Shown here: piece after piece, positions 27,105-35,163 of the stretch
Position numbering within the stretch: position 1 is the first letter of the stretch
Layout: each line of letters starts with the position of its first letter
Assembly: GCF_900113605.1 (NCBI RefSeq)
Contig: NZ_FOPY01000014.1
Location: 62,001-126,000 of the forward strand
Direction: 5' to 3'
DNA from: Modicisalibacter xianhensis
GTDB taxonomy: Bacteria > Pseudomonadota > Gammaproteobacteria > Pseudomonadales > Halomonadaceae
DNA length: 64,000 nt
Notes under the pieces: generated by a model
Databases searched by the model: none
Told to the model about the DNA's origin: nothing
Seen by the model: only the letters and a program-made list of their open reading frames with translations
Translations under genes and position numbers: made by a program

Positions 27105-27305
27105 TCACCCACGTCTCGACCTATGCTGCCACTGCGCACGAGCGTACCGTTCGGGATCCGCCTCGAACTGTTCGCGGCAAGCCGCTGAACAGAAGTAATA
27201 GCGCTTTCCCCGGTATTCACTCCCCACGGCGGCAGTCTGGAAGCTGATCGCCATGCCACATACCGGATCCACGAAAGACTTCCGTTCCGCTTGTTCGTGT
27301 TTCAT
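27105..27305 (-). CDS. YHS-domain protein, small
   Basis: A 66-residue protein that is almost entirely one YHS domain: D-P-V-C-G-M at 13-18, then Y-Y-F-C-S-A-A-C and E-Q-F-E-A-D-P. The spaced Cys residues suggest metal (often Cu or heme-related) binding. AAGGG lies 9 bases before the ATG. It is directly upstream of the FAD oxidoreductase, perhaps as an accessory. A second YHS protein and a YHS remnant are found in the copper region. Confidence 0.88.
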   Translation of the reverse strand: MKHEQAERKSFVDPVCGMAISFQTAAVGSEYRGKRYYFCSAACREQFEADPERYARAQWQHRSRRG

Positions 27306-27359
27306 CGCTGTTTGCCCTTTTCATGATTCAGAACGGTGCATGCTGGCTGCGTCCCCCGT

Positions 27360-28142
27360 CTACAAACGCAGCCCACCATCCAACGCCAGGACCCGGCCAT
27401 TGAAGTAGTCGTTTTCGAAGATGAACTGCGCCGCGTGAGCGACTTCCGCGGGGTCCCCCAGCCGTCCCACCGGGATCTGGGCCCGCAGCTTGTCGAGGAC
27501 CTTGTCGGGCATCGCCTCGACCATGGCCGTGCGAAAGAACCCGGGAGCGATGGCGGCGACGCGGATGTTGTGGCGGGCGAGCTCCTTGGCCCAGGTGACG
27601 GTCATCGCATCCACCCCCGACTTGGCCGCCGAGTAGTTGGTCTGGCCGATATTGCCCGCACGGCTGATACTCGAAATATTAAGGATCAGCCCAGGGGATT
27701 GGCGGGTGGTGTCATCCGCCCGCATCTCGATCATCCGCGCCACCGCCTCCCGGGCGCACAGAAAGACGCCACGCATATCGATATGCGAGACTGCGTCCCA
27801 GTCCGCCAATGACATCTTCTTGACGACATGGCCATCCTTGGCCTTGACCAGCAGGCCATCCTGGGTGATGCCGGCGTTGTTGATCACCCCGTCCAGCGCG
27901 CCGAAATCATTCGCCAGCGCCTGGAAACAGGCTTCCACATGGGTTTCCTCGGTAATATCCACGGGATAGTACCGGCTTCGCACTCCCGCTTGCTCGCAAG
28001 CGGCGTGGGTCTGTTGCAGGCCGTCCTCATCCCTGTCCAGCAGAGCGGTCCGCGCGCCATATTGCGCCAGGCGTACCGCCATGGCGCGGCCAAGCCCTTG
28101 GGCGGCGCCGGTGATCGCGATCGTCTTGCCGTTCAACTCCAT
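27360..28142 (-). CDS. SDR oxidoreductase, FabG/PhaB-like (acetoacetyl-CoA or 3-oxoacyl-ACP reductase)
   Basis: A 260-residue short-chain dehydrogenase. It has T-G-A-A-Q-G-L-G (11-18), N-N-A-G (88-91), catalytic Ser157/158, Tyr170 and Lys174 in Y-S-A-A-K. It is close to FabG by pattern. With thiolase and PHA synthase genes upstream on the same strand it most likely supplies 3-hydroxyacyl-CoA for polymer synthesis, although sequence alone does not separate PhaB from FabG. AAGGAG precedes the ATG. It is longer than PhaB (about 246), with an insert around 99-112. Confidence 0.85.
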   Translation of the reverse strand: MELNGKTIAITGAAQGLGRAMAVRLAQYGARTALLDRDEDGLQQTHAACEQAGVRSRYYPVDITEETHVEACFQALANDFGALDGVINNAGITQDGLLVKAKDGHVVKKMSLADWDAVSHIDMRGVFLCAREAVARMIEMRADDTTRQSPGLILNISSISRAGNIGQTNYSAAKSGVDAMTVTWAKELARHNIRVAAIAPGFFRTAMVEAMPDKVLDKLRAQIPVGRLGDPAEVAHAAQFIFENDYFNGRVLALDGGLRL

Positions 28143-28215
28143 GCTTGAGCTCCTTGATTGACAGGATCGATATCGGTGACCTCGAGGTGACCGCCATTCG
28201 CGGTGCGGGTGAGCA

Positions 28216-29247
28216 TCACTCGGCGGTCAGCAGCATCTTGATGGCCTGCTCCTTCGCCGCCTGGGAAAACACGTCGTAGGCTTTCTCGATGTCGTCAAGC
28301 TTGAAGCGGTGGGTCACCAAACCCGCGGGCTCGACGCCACCGGCCTCGACGATGCGCATCAGCACCGGAGTCGTGTTGGTGTTCACTAGGCCGGTACGCA
28401 CCGTGACATTCTTGATCCACAGATCCTGTAGGCGGAACTCGACGCTCTTGCCGTGTACGCCGATGTTGGCGATATGCCCCCCCGGGCGCACGATGCGCTG
28501 GCAGATATCGAAGGTCTCGGGAATGCCTACCGCCTCCATGGCCACGTCCACGCCTTCGCCACCGGTCAGCTTGTCGATGGCTTCAAGTGGGTCCCGGGCA
28601 ATGGTGTCGGTGGCACCCAATTGGCGGGCCATGGCCAGTCGGTTCTCGTCGGGGTCGATCATGATAATCCGTGCGGGAGAATAGAAACGTGAGGTCATCA
28701 GGGCCGCCAGACCGATGGGGCCGGCGCCGACGATGGCCACCGTGTCGCCGAGCCCCACCTCGCCGTTCAGGGCGCCGATCTCATGACCGGTAGGCAGAAT
28801 GTCGCTGAGCATTACCGCCGCGGCGCGGTCCATGTCCTTGGGTAAACGGTGCAGGCTGTTGTCCGCGTGCGGGATACGCACGTACTCGGCCTGGGTGCCG
28901 TCGATCAGGTGACCGAGGATCCAGCCGCCGTCGCGGCAGTGGGCATAGAGACCCCGCTTGCAATAGTCGCAGCGGCCACACGAGGTGATGCAGGAAATCA
29001 GCACCTCATCGCCGACCTGAATATGGCTCACGCCGTCGCCGACCTCCTCGACGACGCCGACGCCCTCGTGGCCGAGGATACGACCATCCTCCACGGCGGG
29101 TACGTCGCCCTTGAGGATGTGCAGGTCGGTGCCGCAGATGGTGGTATGGGTAATGCGCACCACCGCATCCGTGGGCTTGGTGATGCCTGGGCGCGGTTTG
29201 TCCTCCCAGCGACGCTGGCCAGGACCATGATAGACGAGTGCTTTCAT
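28216..29247 (-). CDS. zinc-dependent alcohol dehydrogenase
   Basis: A 343-residue medium-chain dehydrogenase. Catalytic zinc ligands are C38 and H60-E61; structural zinc ligands are C90, C93, C96 and C104. The NAD(P) loop I-V-G-A-G-P-I-G-L follows. The start at 29247 is set by AAGGAGG, while the longer frame has none. It is of the type found in hypoxia-linked ack/pta clusters, where it may oxidise or form short alcohols, or act on formaldehyde or aldehydes to rebalance NADH. The exact substrate is unknown. Confidence 0.88.
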   Translation of the reverse strand: MKALVYHGPGQRRWEDKPRPGITKPTDAVVRITHTTICGTDLHILKGDVPAVEDGRILGHEGVGVVEEVGDGVSHIQVGDEVLISCITSCGRCDYCKRGLYAHCRDGGWILGHLIDGTQAEYVRIPHADNSLHRLPKDMDRAAAVMLSDILPTGHEIGALNGEVGLGDTVAIVGAGPIGLAALMTSRFYSPARIIMIDPDENRLAMARQLGATDTIARDPLEAIDKLTGGEGVDVAMEAVGIPETFDICQRIVRPGGHIANIGVHGKSVEFRLQDLWIKNVTVRTGLVNTNTTPVLMRIVEAGGVEPAGLVTHRFKLDDIEKAYDVFSQAAKEQAIKMLLTAE

Positions 29248-29316
29248 GATGTTGCCTCCTTGAGTGGCGCGGCTCGGCACTTTCATAGCGAGCCGCGCGT
29301 ACGGGTTGATTCGCGG

Positions 29317-30504
29317 TTACGCTAGGCGCTCCAGCGCCAGCGCCACCCCCTGGCCGCCACCGATGCACAAGGTGACCACGCCGCGGCGCACGTCGTCCCG
29401 GGCCATGGCGTGCAGCAGCCGGGTGGTCAGCACCGCCCCGGTGGCGCCGATGGGATGGCCATGGGCGATCGCGCCGCCTTCCACATTGACGATGTCCTCG
29501 GCCAGCCCGAGCTCCCCGATCAGGGCAAGGACGATGGCCGCGAAGGCCTCGTTGATCTCGATGCGCTCGACATCACCCATGCGCCAGCCGGCGCGTGCTA
29601 GTGCCTGTTGCACCGCCGGCACCGGGCCGAGGCCGAAGTAGCCGGGCTCGACGGCGCCGACGCCGTAGCTCACCAGACGCGCCATGGGCGCGAGGCCCTG
29701 GCGTTCCGCCCAGGCGCGATCGGCGACGATCATCGCCGCCGCGCCCGTGTTCAGCCCGGGGGCGTTGCCGGCGGTGATGGTGCCCTCCTTGCGGAAGGCC
29801 GGCCTGAGTTTGCCGAGGCCCTCGGCGGTGGCGTCGGGGCGGTTGTGCTCATCGCGCCCGAAGGCCACCGTGCCCTTGCGGGAGTTGACTTCGACCGGCA
29901 CGATCTCGGCGTCGAAGCGTCCTGCCGCCTGCGCCTCGCCGAAGCGCTGCTGGCTGCGCGCCGCCCATCGGTCCTGATCCTCGCGGCTGATGCCGAAGCG
30001 GCTGACCAGATCCTCGGTGTGCCACCCCGAGTGCTGATCGGAGAAGGCATCATTGAGCCCGTCGCGCAGCATGCTGTCGTAGATTTCGGCATTGCCCATG
30101 CGATGGCCCCAGCGTCCGGCGAGATCCAGGTAGGGCGCGAGGTCCATATTCTCCATTCCGCCGGCGATGGCACAGTCGAGATGCCCGAGCATCACCTCCT
30201 GGGCGGCGCTGGCCACGGCTTGGGCGCCGGAGCCGCAGACCCGGTTGACCGTCATCGCCGGCACCGACACCGGCAAGCCGGCATGGATCGCGGCCTGGCG
30301 CGCCGGGTTCATCTTGGCGCCGGCCTGGACCACCTGACCCAGCACCACGCTCTGCACGTCCTCGGGGGCCAAGCCCGAGCGGCGCAGGCTCTCGGCGATG
30401 GCGGTGGCGCCGAGCTCGGGTGCCGGCGTGGCCTTGAGTGTGCCGCCGTAGGTGCCGATGGCCGTGCGCACCGGGGCGCAGAGAACGACGTTGGATTCCT
30501 TCAT
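29317..30504 (-). CDS. acetyl-CoA C-acetyltransferase (thiolase)
   Basis: A 395-residue thiolase that joins two acetyl-CoA to acetoacetyl-CoA, the first step towards PHB. The catalytic nucleophile is C90 in N-R-V-C-G-S-G; H350 lies in G-H-P-I-G-A-T-G and C380 in C-I-G-G-G-Q-G. The block usually reading G-N-A-S-G is here G-N-A-P-G-L-N-T, a small departure. Length is normal. GAGGTGAGC precedes the ATG. Its neighbours (PHA synthase upstream, reductase downstream) favour a PhaA role, but a degradative AtoB role cannot be excluded. Confidence 0.92.
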   Translation of the reverse strand: MKESNVVLCAPVRTAIGTYGGTLKATPAPELGATAIAESLRRSGLAPEDVQSVVLGQVVQAGAKMNPARQAAIHAGLPVSVPAMTVNRVCGSGAQAVASAAQEVMLGHLDCAIAGGMENMDLAPYLDLAGRWGHRMGNAEIYDSMLRDGLNDAFSDQHSGWHTEDLVSRFGISREDQDRWAARSQQRFGEAQAAGRFDAEIVPVEVNSRKGTVAFGRDEHNRPDATAEGLGKLRPAFRKEGTITAGNAPGLNTGAAAMIVADRAWAERQGLAPMARLVSYGVGAVEPGYFGLGPVPAVQQALARAGWRMGDVERIEINEAFAAIVLALIGELGLAEDIVNVEGGAIAHGHPIGATGAVLTTRLLHAMARDDVRRGVVTLCIGGGQGVALALERLA

Positions 30505-30601
30505 GATTGCTCACCTCGCTGACTATGACATTGGCCGCGCCCTTCGGCACGGCTGCTCTGGGGCCATCGATGGCAGCGGCCCCCTTCCCCGCAGGACGGG
30601 C

Positions 30602-32368
30602 TCATTTCTCCAGGACATAACGTCCTGGCGCTTCGTCCAGCGCCGGATAGCCTTGGGTCTCCCCCGGCTCCCGGGCGGGCACGCGCTGGGTGCTGTGATC
30701 GGTCAGCCAGCCCTGCCAGCAGGGCCACCAGGAGCCGTCATGATGCGCGGCAGAGGCCTGCCAGCCATCCGGATCCATGAAGGGGTCCTCAGGCTGGATG
30801 GTCGAGATCTGGTGGAAGCGGTGTGAATCGCCGGGCGGGTTGACGATACCGGCGTTGTGTCCACCGCTGGAGAGTACGAAGGTGACGTCCGCCGGCGTCA
30901 GCCACTGAACCTTGTAGACGGAGCGCCAGGGGGCGACATGATCCTTGAGCGTGCTGACGGCGAACACGGGGATCTCGATGTCGGTCAGCGATACGGGCCG
31001 TTCGTCCACCCGGTAGCGCCCACCGGCGAGATCGTTGTCGAGGAACAGCCACCGGAGGTACTCGCTGTGCATGCGTGCCGGCATGCGGGTGCCGTCGGCG
31101 TTCCAGGCCATCAGGTCGAACATGGGCGGACGCTCGCCGGCCAGATAACTGCGCACCATCTTCGACCAGATCAGGTCCTGGGAACGCAGCAACTGGAAGG
31201 CGCCCGCCATCTGGCGCGTATCCAGATAGCCCCTGACCGCCATGAGGTCCTCGAGGAAGCGTACCTGGTCCTCGTCGATGAACAGCATCAGCTCGCCGGC
31301 CTCGCTGAAGTCGGTCTGCGCGGCGAGCAGCGTCAGGCTGGCCAGGCGAGTGTCACAGTCCCGCCCCATGGCGGCCGCGGCGATCGACAGCAGCGTCCCG
31401 CCCAGGCAATAGCCCACGCCGTGGACGCGCTGCTCCGGGCAGATGGCCGTGACCGCGTCGAGGGCCGCCATGACCCCCAGCCGGCGGTAGTCGGCCATGC
31501 CCAGGTCTCGCTCGTCGCTGCCCGGGTTCTTCCAGGAGACGACGAACACCGTATGGCCCTGGGCCACCAGGTAGCGGATCAGGGAGTTCTCCGGGGAGAG
31601 GTCGAGGATGTAGTACTTCATGATCCAGGCCGGCACGATCAGCACCGGTTCGGCATGGACCTCCTGGGTGGTGGGCGCGTACTGGATCAGCTCGATGAGC
31701 CGGTTGCGGTAGACCACCTTGCCAGGCGTCACCGCCACGTCTCGGCCGACCCGATACGCTTCGACCCCCACCGGCCCTTCGCCGGCCTGGCGTCGCTGCC
31801 AGTCCTCCAGCAGATTGGAGGCACCACGGGCCAGGTTGGCGCCACCCTCGCGCCGCGTCTGCTCCTGCAGTTCGGGGTTGGTGGCGAGGAAGTTTGACGG
31901 CGACCAGATGTCGAGCATCTGCCGCGCGCCGAAATTCACCATCGCCTCATGGTGGCGCGAGACGCCCGGTACGCCGGTGGTGGCCACATGCCACCACTGC
32001 TGCTGCAGCAGGAAGCCCTGATAGAGCATGTTGAAGGGCCAGCGCTGCCAGGCCTCGTCGCGAAAGCGTTTGTCCTGGGGCAGCGGCTCGATGCAGGGCT
32101 CACACGGCGCCTGGCCGGCGCGCTCGCAGTAGCTGCCGAAACGTTGCCACTTGCGCAGGGCCTTGCCGACGAGTTCCGTCTGCTTGTCCGGTGACAGCAG
32201 CAGGTGTTGCGCCCAGTCCCACCAGGCCTGCTGGACGGCGGTCGGTGACAGCCCCCCTGTGAAGAGGCTCATCATGGCGTGCAGGCGCGCGTCGGTGGTC
32301 GTCGCCGGTGGGCTCGCTGTCGTCCCGTCGATGGTGGCTCGGGTGGTGGTTCGGGTCGTGGTGTCCAT
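30602..32368 (-). CDS. phaC: class I poly(3-hydroxyalkanoate) synthase
   Basis: A 588-residue enzyme that polymerises 3-hydroxyacyl-CoA at the granule surface. The lipase-like box G-Y-C321-L-G-G carries the nucleophilic Cys; Asp476 lies in L-K-D-H-V and His504 in G-G-H-N-A-G. The size and single gene without PhaE/PhaR point to class I. The N-terminus has an unusual Thr-rich run (residues 2-25). The start overlaps the Pta stop (TGATG), so it is coupled to the acetate pathway genes. A fragment around the active site of another copy is at 14474-14583. Confidence 0.95.
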   Translation of the reverse strand: MDTTTRTTTRATIDGTTASPPATTTDARLHAMMSLFTGGLSPTAVQQAWWDWAQHLLLSPDKQTELVGKALRKWQRFGSYCERAGQAPCEPCIEPLPQDKRFRDEAWQRWPFNMLYQGFLLQQQWWHVATTGVPGVSRHHEAMVNFGARQMLDIWSPSNFLATNPELQEQTRREGGANLARGASNLLEDWQRRQAGEGPVGVEAYRVGRDVAVTPGKVVYRNRLIELIQYAPTTQEVHAEPVLIVPAWIMKYYILDLSPENSLIRYLVAQGHTVFVVSWKNPGSDERDLGMADYRRLGVMAALDAVTAICPEQRVHGVGYCLGGTLLSIAAAAMGRDCDTRLASLTLLAAQTDFSEAGELMLFIDEDQVRFLEDLMAVRGYLDTRQMAGAFQLLRSQDLIWSKMVRSYLAGERPPMFDLMAWNADGTRMPARMHSEYLRWLFLDNDLAGGRYRVDERPVSLTDIEIPVFAVSTLKDHVAPWRSVYKVQWLTPADVTFVLSSGGHNAGIVNPPGDSHRFHQISTIQPEDPFMDPDGWQASAAHHDGSWWPCWQGWLTDHSTQRVPAREPGETQGYPALDEAPGRYVLEK

Positions 32369-33387
32369 CAGCGCACCTCCCTGGGGCAGCAGGCCGACTC
32401 GGGTTGCGGGGAACAGCAGAAGGTGGATTCCGCTTCGTCAGGGGAGGGCACGGGCAGGCGGATCCCCGCGCGGTACATCAGCGCCGCCACGGCCAGTCCG
32501 GCCAGGCGCGCCTCGGGCGGGTCGGCCCGGGAACTCAGTACCGCCGGCACCGTCAGCCCCATGACCACCCCGGCCGCCGTGGCGCCGGCATGGTACTCGA
32601 GGTTCTTGGCCAACACGTTGCCTGACACCAGATCCGGCATGAGCAGGATGTCGGCCTTCCCCGCCACCGGGGAGTCGATGCCCTTTTCGCGCGCGGCCCG
32701 TTCCGAGATGGCGTTGTCGAAGGCCAGTGGCCCGTCGACCTCGGCGCCGGCAATCTGGCCGCGGCGGGCCATCAGGGTCAGGCAGGCCGCATCCAGGGTA
32801 GAGACGATGGCCGGATTGACCGTTTCCACGGCGGAAATGACCGCGGCATGTGGCCGCTCGAGCCCGATCATGTGCATCAGCTCGATGGCGTTCTGGAGAA
32901 TCTGCGCCTTGGCATTGAGGTCGGGGGTAATGTTCACGGCCGCATCGGTCACGGCCAGCAGGCGTGGGCAGTCGGGCACGTCCACCAAAAAGACGTGGCT
33001 CACTCGCCGGCCGGGCTGTCGCAGGCCATTGCCCAGCAGGGCATGCATGAAGGTATCGGTGTGGAGGTGCCCTTTCATCAGCGCATCCGCGCGTCCGGCC
33101 TGCACGAGCTCCACCCCGATGCGGGCGGCCTCCACATCCGAATCGGCCTCGATCATCGCTTGTGGATCGAGGTCCCACCCGATCGCCGCGGCGGCCTCGA
33201 CGACCTCGGCGGGGCGGCCGATGAGCACCGGCTCGGCGATGCGTCGCCTCGCCGCCTCGCGAAGCGTCTCCAGCACCGCCGCCTGGGCCGCATTGACCAC
33301 GGCGACGCGGATCGGGTCACCGCCACCGGCCTGCTGAATCAGGTCATCGAGCGTCGCAAGGGCCACTGGCGTTGCCATCTGGGTCAT
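32368..33387 (-). CDS. phosphate acetyl/butyryltransferase
   Basis: A 339-residue Pta/Ptb-type enzyme interconverting acyl-CoA and acyl phosphate. Typical blocks: M-K-G-H-L-H-T-D near residue 104, D-A-A-V-N-I near 148 and P-D-L-V-S-G-N near 250. It ends in a Cys-rich tail (C-C-S-P… C-C-P) absent from most relatives, of unknown meaning. It overlaps acetate kinase by ATGA and the PHA synthase start by 1 base, an obvious three-gene translational unit. With AckA it either makes ATP from acetyl-CoA when respiration fails or activates acetate for polymer synthesis. Confidence 0.92.
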   Translation of the reverse strand: MTQMATPVALATLDDLIQQAGGGDPIRVAVVNAAQAAVLETLREAARRRIAEPVLIGRPAEVVEAAAAIGWDLDPQAMIEADSDVEAARIGVELVQAGRADALMKGHLHTDTFMHALLGNGLRQPGRRVSHVFLVDVPDCPRLLAVTDAAVNITPDLNAKAQILQNAIELMHMIGLERPHAAVISAVETVNPAIVSTLDAACLTLMARRGQIAGAEVDGPLAFDNAISERAAREKGIDSPVAGKADILLMPDLVSGNVLAKNLEYHAGATAAGVVMGLTVPAVLSSRADPPEARLAGLAVAALMYRAGIRLPVPSPDEAESTFCCSPQPESACCPREVR

Positions 33388-34586
33388 GTCACCTCCTGGG
33401 TGTTGGTTAATGTGCGCTGCACGTGCCGGGCGATCATCCGTTCTTCATCGGTGGCCACGGCCTCTACCCGGACCGGGCCCTCGTCGGCGGAAATCACCGG
33501 CCCGAGCGTGCGGTTGCGTCCTTCCTCCAGTGTGATGCCGAGATACCCCATTCCTGCGCAGATCTGTGCCCGGATCGCCGGTGAGTTCGCGCCGATGCCG
33601 CCGGTGAAGATCAGCCGGTCCAGCCCGCCGAGCGCGGCGCTCAGGGCACCGATGAAGTGGCGGGCACGATGGCAGAAGAAGTCGACGGCTTGCGTGGCCT
33701 CCGGCGTGTCCTCGCGGTGCGTCAGGAGTTCCCGCATGTCGGCACTCACCCCGGAAAGCCCCAGCAGCCCCGAGCGTCGATAGAGAAGTTCCTCGATCTC
33801 TGCGGCATCGAGCCCGTCATGACCGGCCAAATAGAGCAGGATACCGGGGTCCAGATCGCCGCTGCGGGTACCCATGGGCATGCCGCCCAAGGCGCTGAAG
33901 CCCATCGTGGTCTCGACGCTGCGCCCGTGGCGGATCGCCGCCATCGACGCCCCGTTGCCCAGGTGTGCGACGATCAGTCGTTCGTCGAGCGCTGCGGGGC
34001 CGTGGCGCCGTCTCAGGTCGTCGACGATGAACTCGTAGGAGAGGCCGTGGAAACCGTAGCGACGCACCCCTTGGGCCGCGTATTCCCGGGGCAGGCCGGT
34101 GTGCCGGGCGACCGCGGGCAGGCCGTGATGAAACGCCGTGTCAAAGCAGGCGAGTTGGGGCACGTCGGGGAACTGCGTGCGCATGGCGGTGATGCCGGCC
34201 AGGTTGTGTGGCAGGTGCAGCGGAGCCAGTGGCACCAGAGCGTGAAGCCGGTCCAGCAGGGAGGCATCGATCCTTTGGGGGCAGTCGCAATCGGGGCCAC
34301 CATGGACCACCCTGTGCCCGATGCCGACGAGGTCCAGTCGGCTTGTCTGCTGTTGAAGAAGGGTGTCGACCTTCTCGATGGCGGTGGCATGATCAGCCAG
34401 TCGCGCGGGGTGGTCGTCAACCGTTCCCTGTGCACTCGACATCTGGAGCCGGCCTTGTGACGTGCCGATCCCACTGGCCGATCCCCAAACCAGCCGTGCG
34501 AGCCCTTCCGTCAGACCGAATACGGCAAACTTCAGGCTGGATGACCCGCAGTTGACCACCAGAATGGCCGATCGGCGGCTTGGCAT
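33384..34586 (-). CDS. ackA: acetate/propionate kinase
   Basis: A 400-residue sugar-kinase/Hsp70-fold enzyme forming ATP from acetyl phosphate. Signature blocks: N-C-G-S-S-S-L-K-F at 12-20, the D-T-A-F-H block with active-site Asp and His, H-L-G-N-G-A-S near 212, and the M-G-T-R-S-G-D-L-D-P block. Length is normal. The stop overlaps the phosphotransacetylase start by 4 bases. It follows the small four-helix protein after 52 bases. Confidence 0.95.
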   Translation of the reverse strand: MPSRRSAILVVNCGSSSLKFAVFGLTEGLARLVWGSASGIGTSQGRLQMSSAQGTVDDHPARLADHATAIEKVDTLLQQQTSRLDLVGIGHRVVHGGPDCDCPQRIDASLLDRLHALVPLAPLHLPHNLAGITAMRTQFPDVPQLACFDTAFHHGLPAVARHTGLPREYAAQGVRRYGFHGLSYEFIVDDLRRRHGPAALDERLIVAHLGNGASMAAIRHGRSVETTMGFSALGGMPMGTRSGDLDPGILLYLAGHDGLDAAEIEELLYRRSGLLGLSGVSADMRELLTHREDTPEATQAVDFFCHRARHFIGALSAALGGLDRLIFTGGIGANSPAIRAQICAGMGYLGITLEEGRNRTLGPVISADEGPVRVEAVATDEERMIARHVQRTLTNTQEVT

Positions 34587-34638
34587 CGTCGAGTCCTCCT
34601 TCTCCGGGGGCGAAAGGTGATCCCTGTTCAGCGCCTGG

Positions 34639-35097
34639 CTACAGGTCTCGGGCTCGGTTGATCTGTTGGGACAGACGCATCGCCTCGTGTTCCTCCAGCT
34701 TCAAGAGCTCGCGAACGAGATCCCGAGCCTCGGGGATGTCGGCGCGTCCTTCCAGGTAGCGGTATAGCGCGATGACCTGATCGTGCAGCGAGAAGACTTC
34801 CCGGCTGATGTCTTCGAAGCCCATCTCGGCATAGGGCAAATTGCACGCCTGATGGGGTTTGATGGGCGCATGCGATAGATAGTCGTAAACCCACGTGTGC
34901 AGGGCCTTGGGGTCGGCCTGCTTCTCGAAGCTGGCCACGGTGTGCTCCAGGACCGCCTCGTGATCGGCGAGGTACTCCAGCAGCGATTTGGCCCGTGCCT
35001 CCTCCTGCTGGGTGGCACAGTGCCTGAAGCATTCGGCCAACTGGGCATGCAGCTGGCGAGTCCAGTCGATCAGGTCATGAAAGGTCTCGATCTTCAT
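34639..35097 (-). CDS. small four-helix-bundle protein, ferritin/hemerythrin-like
   Basis: A 152-residue all-helical protein with many His and Glu: H-A-Q-L-A-E-C-F near 17, D-H-E-A-V-L-E-H near 45, H-D-Q-V near 104 and L-E-E-H-E-A-M near 134. The repeated E/H pairs, one per helix, suggest a di-iron or other metal site as in ferritin-like or hemerythrin-like proteins, but I do not see an exact family signature. GGAGAG precedes the ATG. It lies between DUF3141 and acetate kinase, so it is probably part of the same hypoxia or storage programme. Confidence 0.7.
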   Translation of the reverse strand: MKIETFHDLIDWTRQLHAQLAECFRHCATQQEEARAKSLLEYLADHEAVLEHTVASFEKQADPKALHTWVYDYLSHAPIKPHQACNLPYAEMGFEDISREVFSLHDQVIALYRYLEGRADIPEARDLVRELLKLEEHEAMRLSQQINRARDL

Positions 35098-35163
35098 TTA
35101 TTGCTCTCCATTAGTGGGTTGCTCTATAGGTATTGGCTGTAAACCGGGTTGGCTTCGACTGGG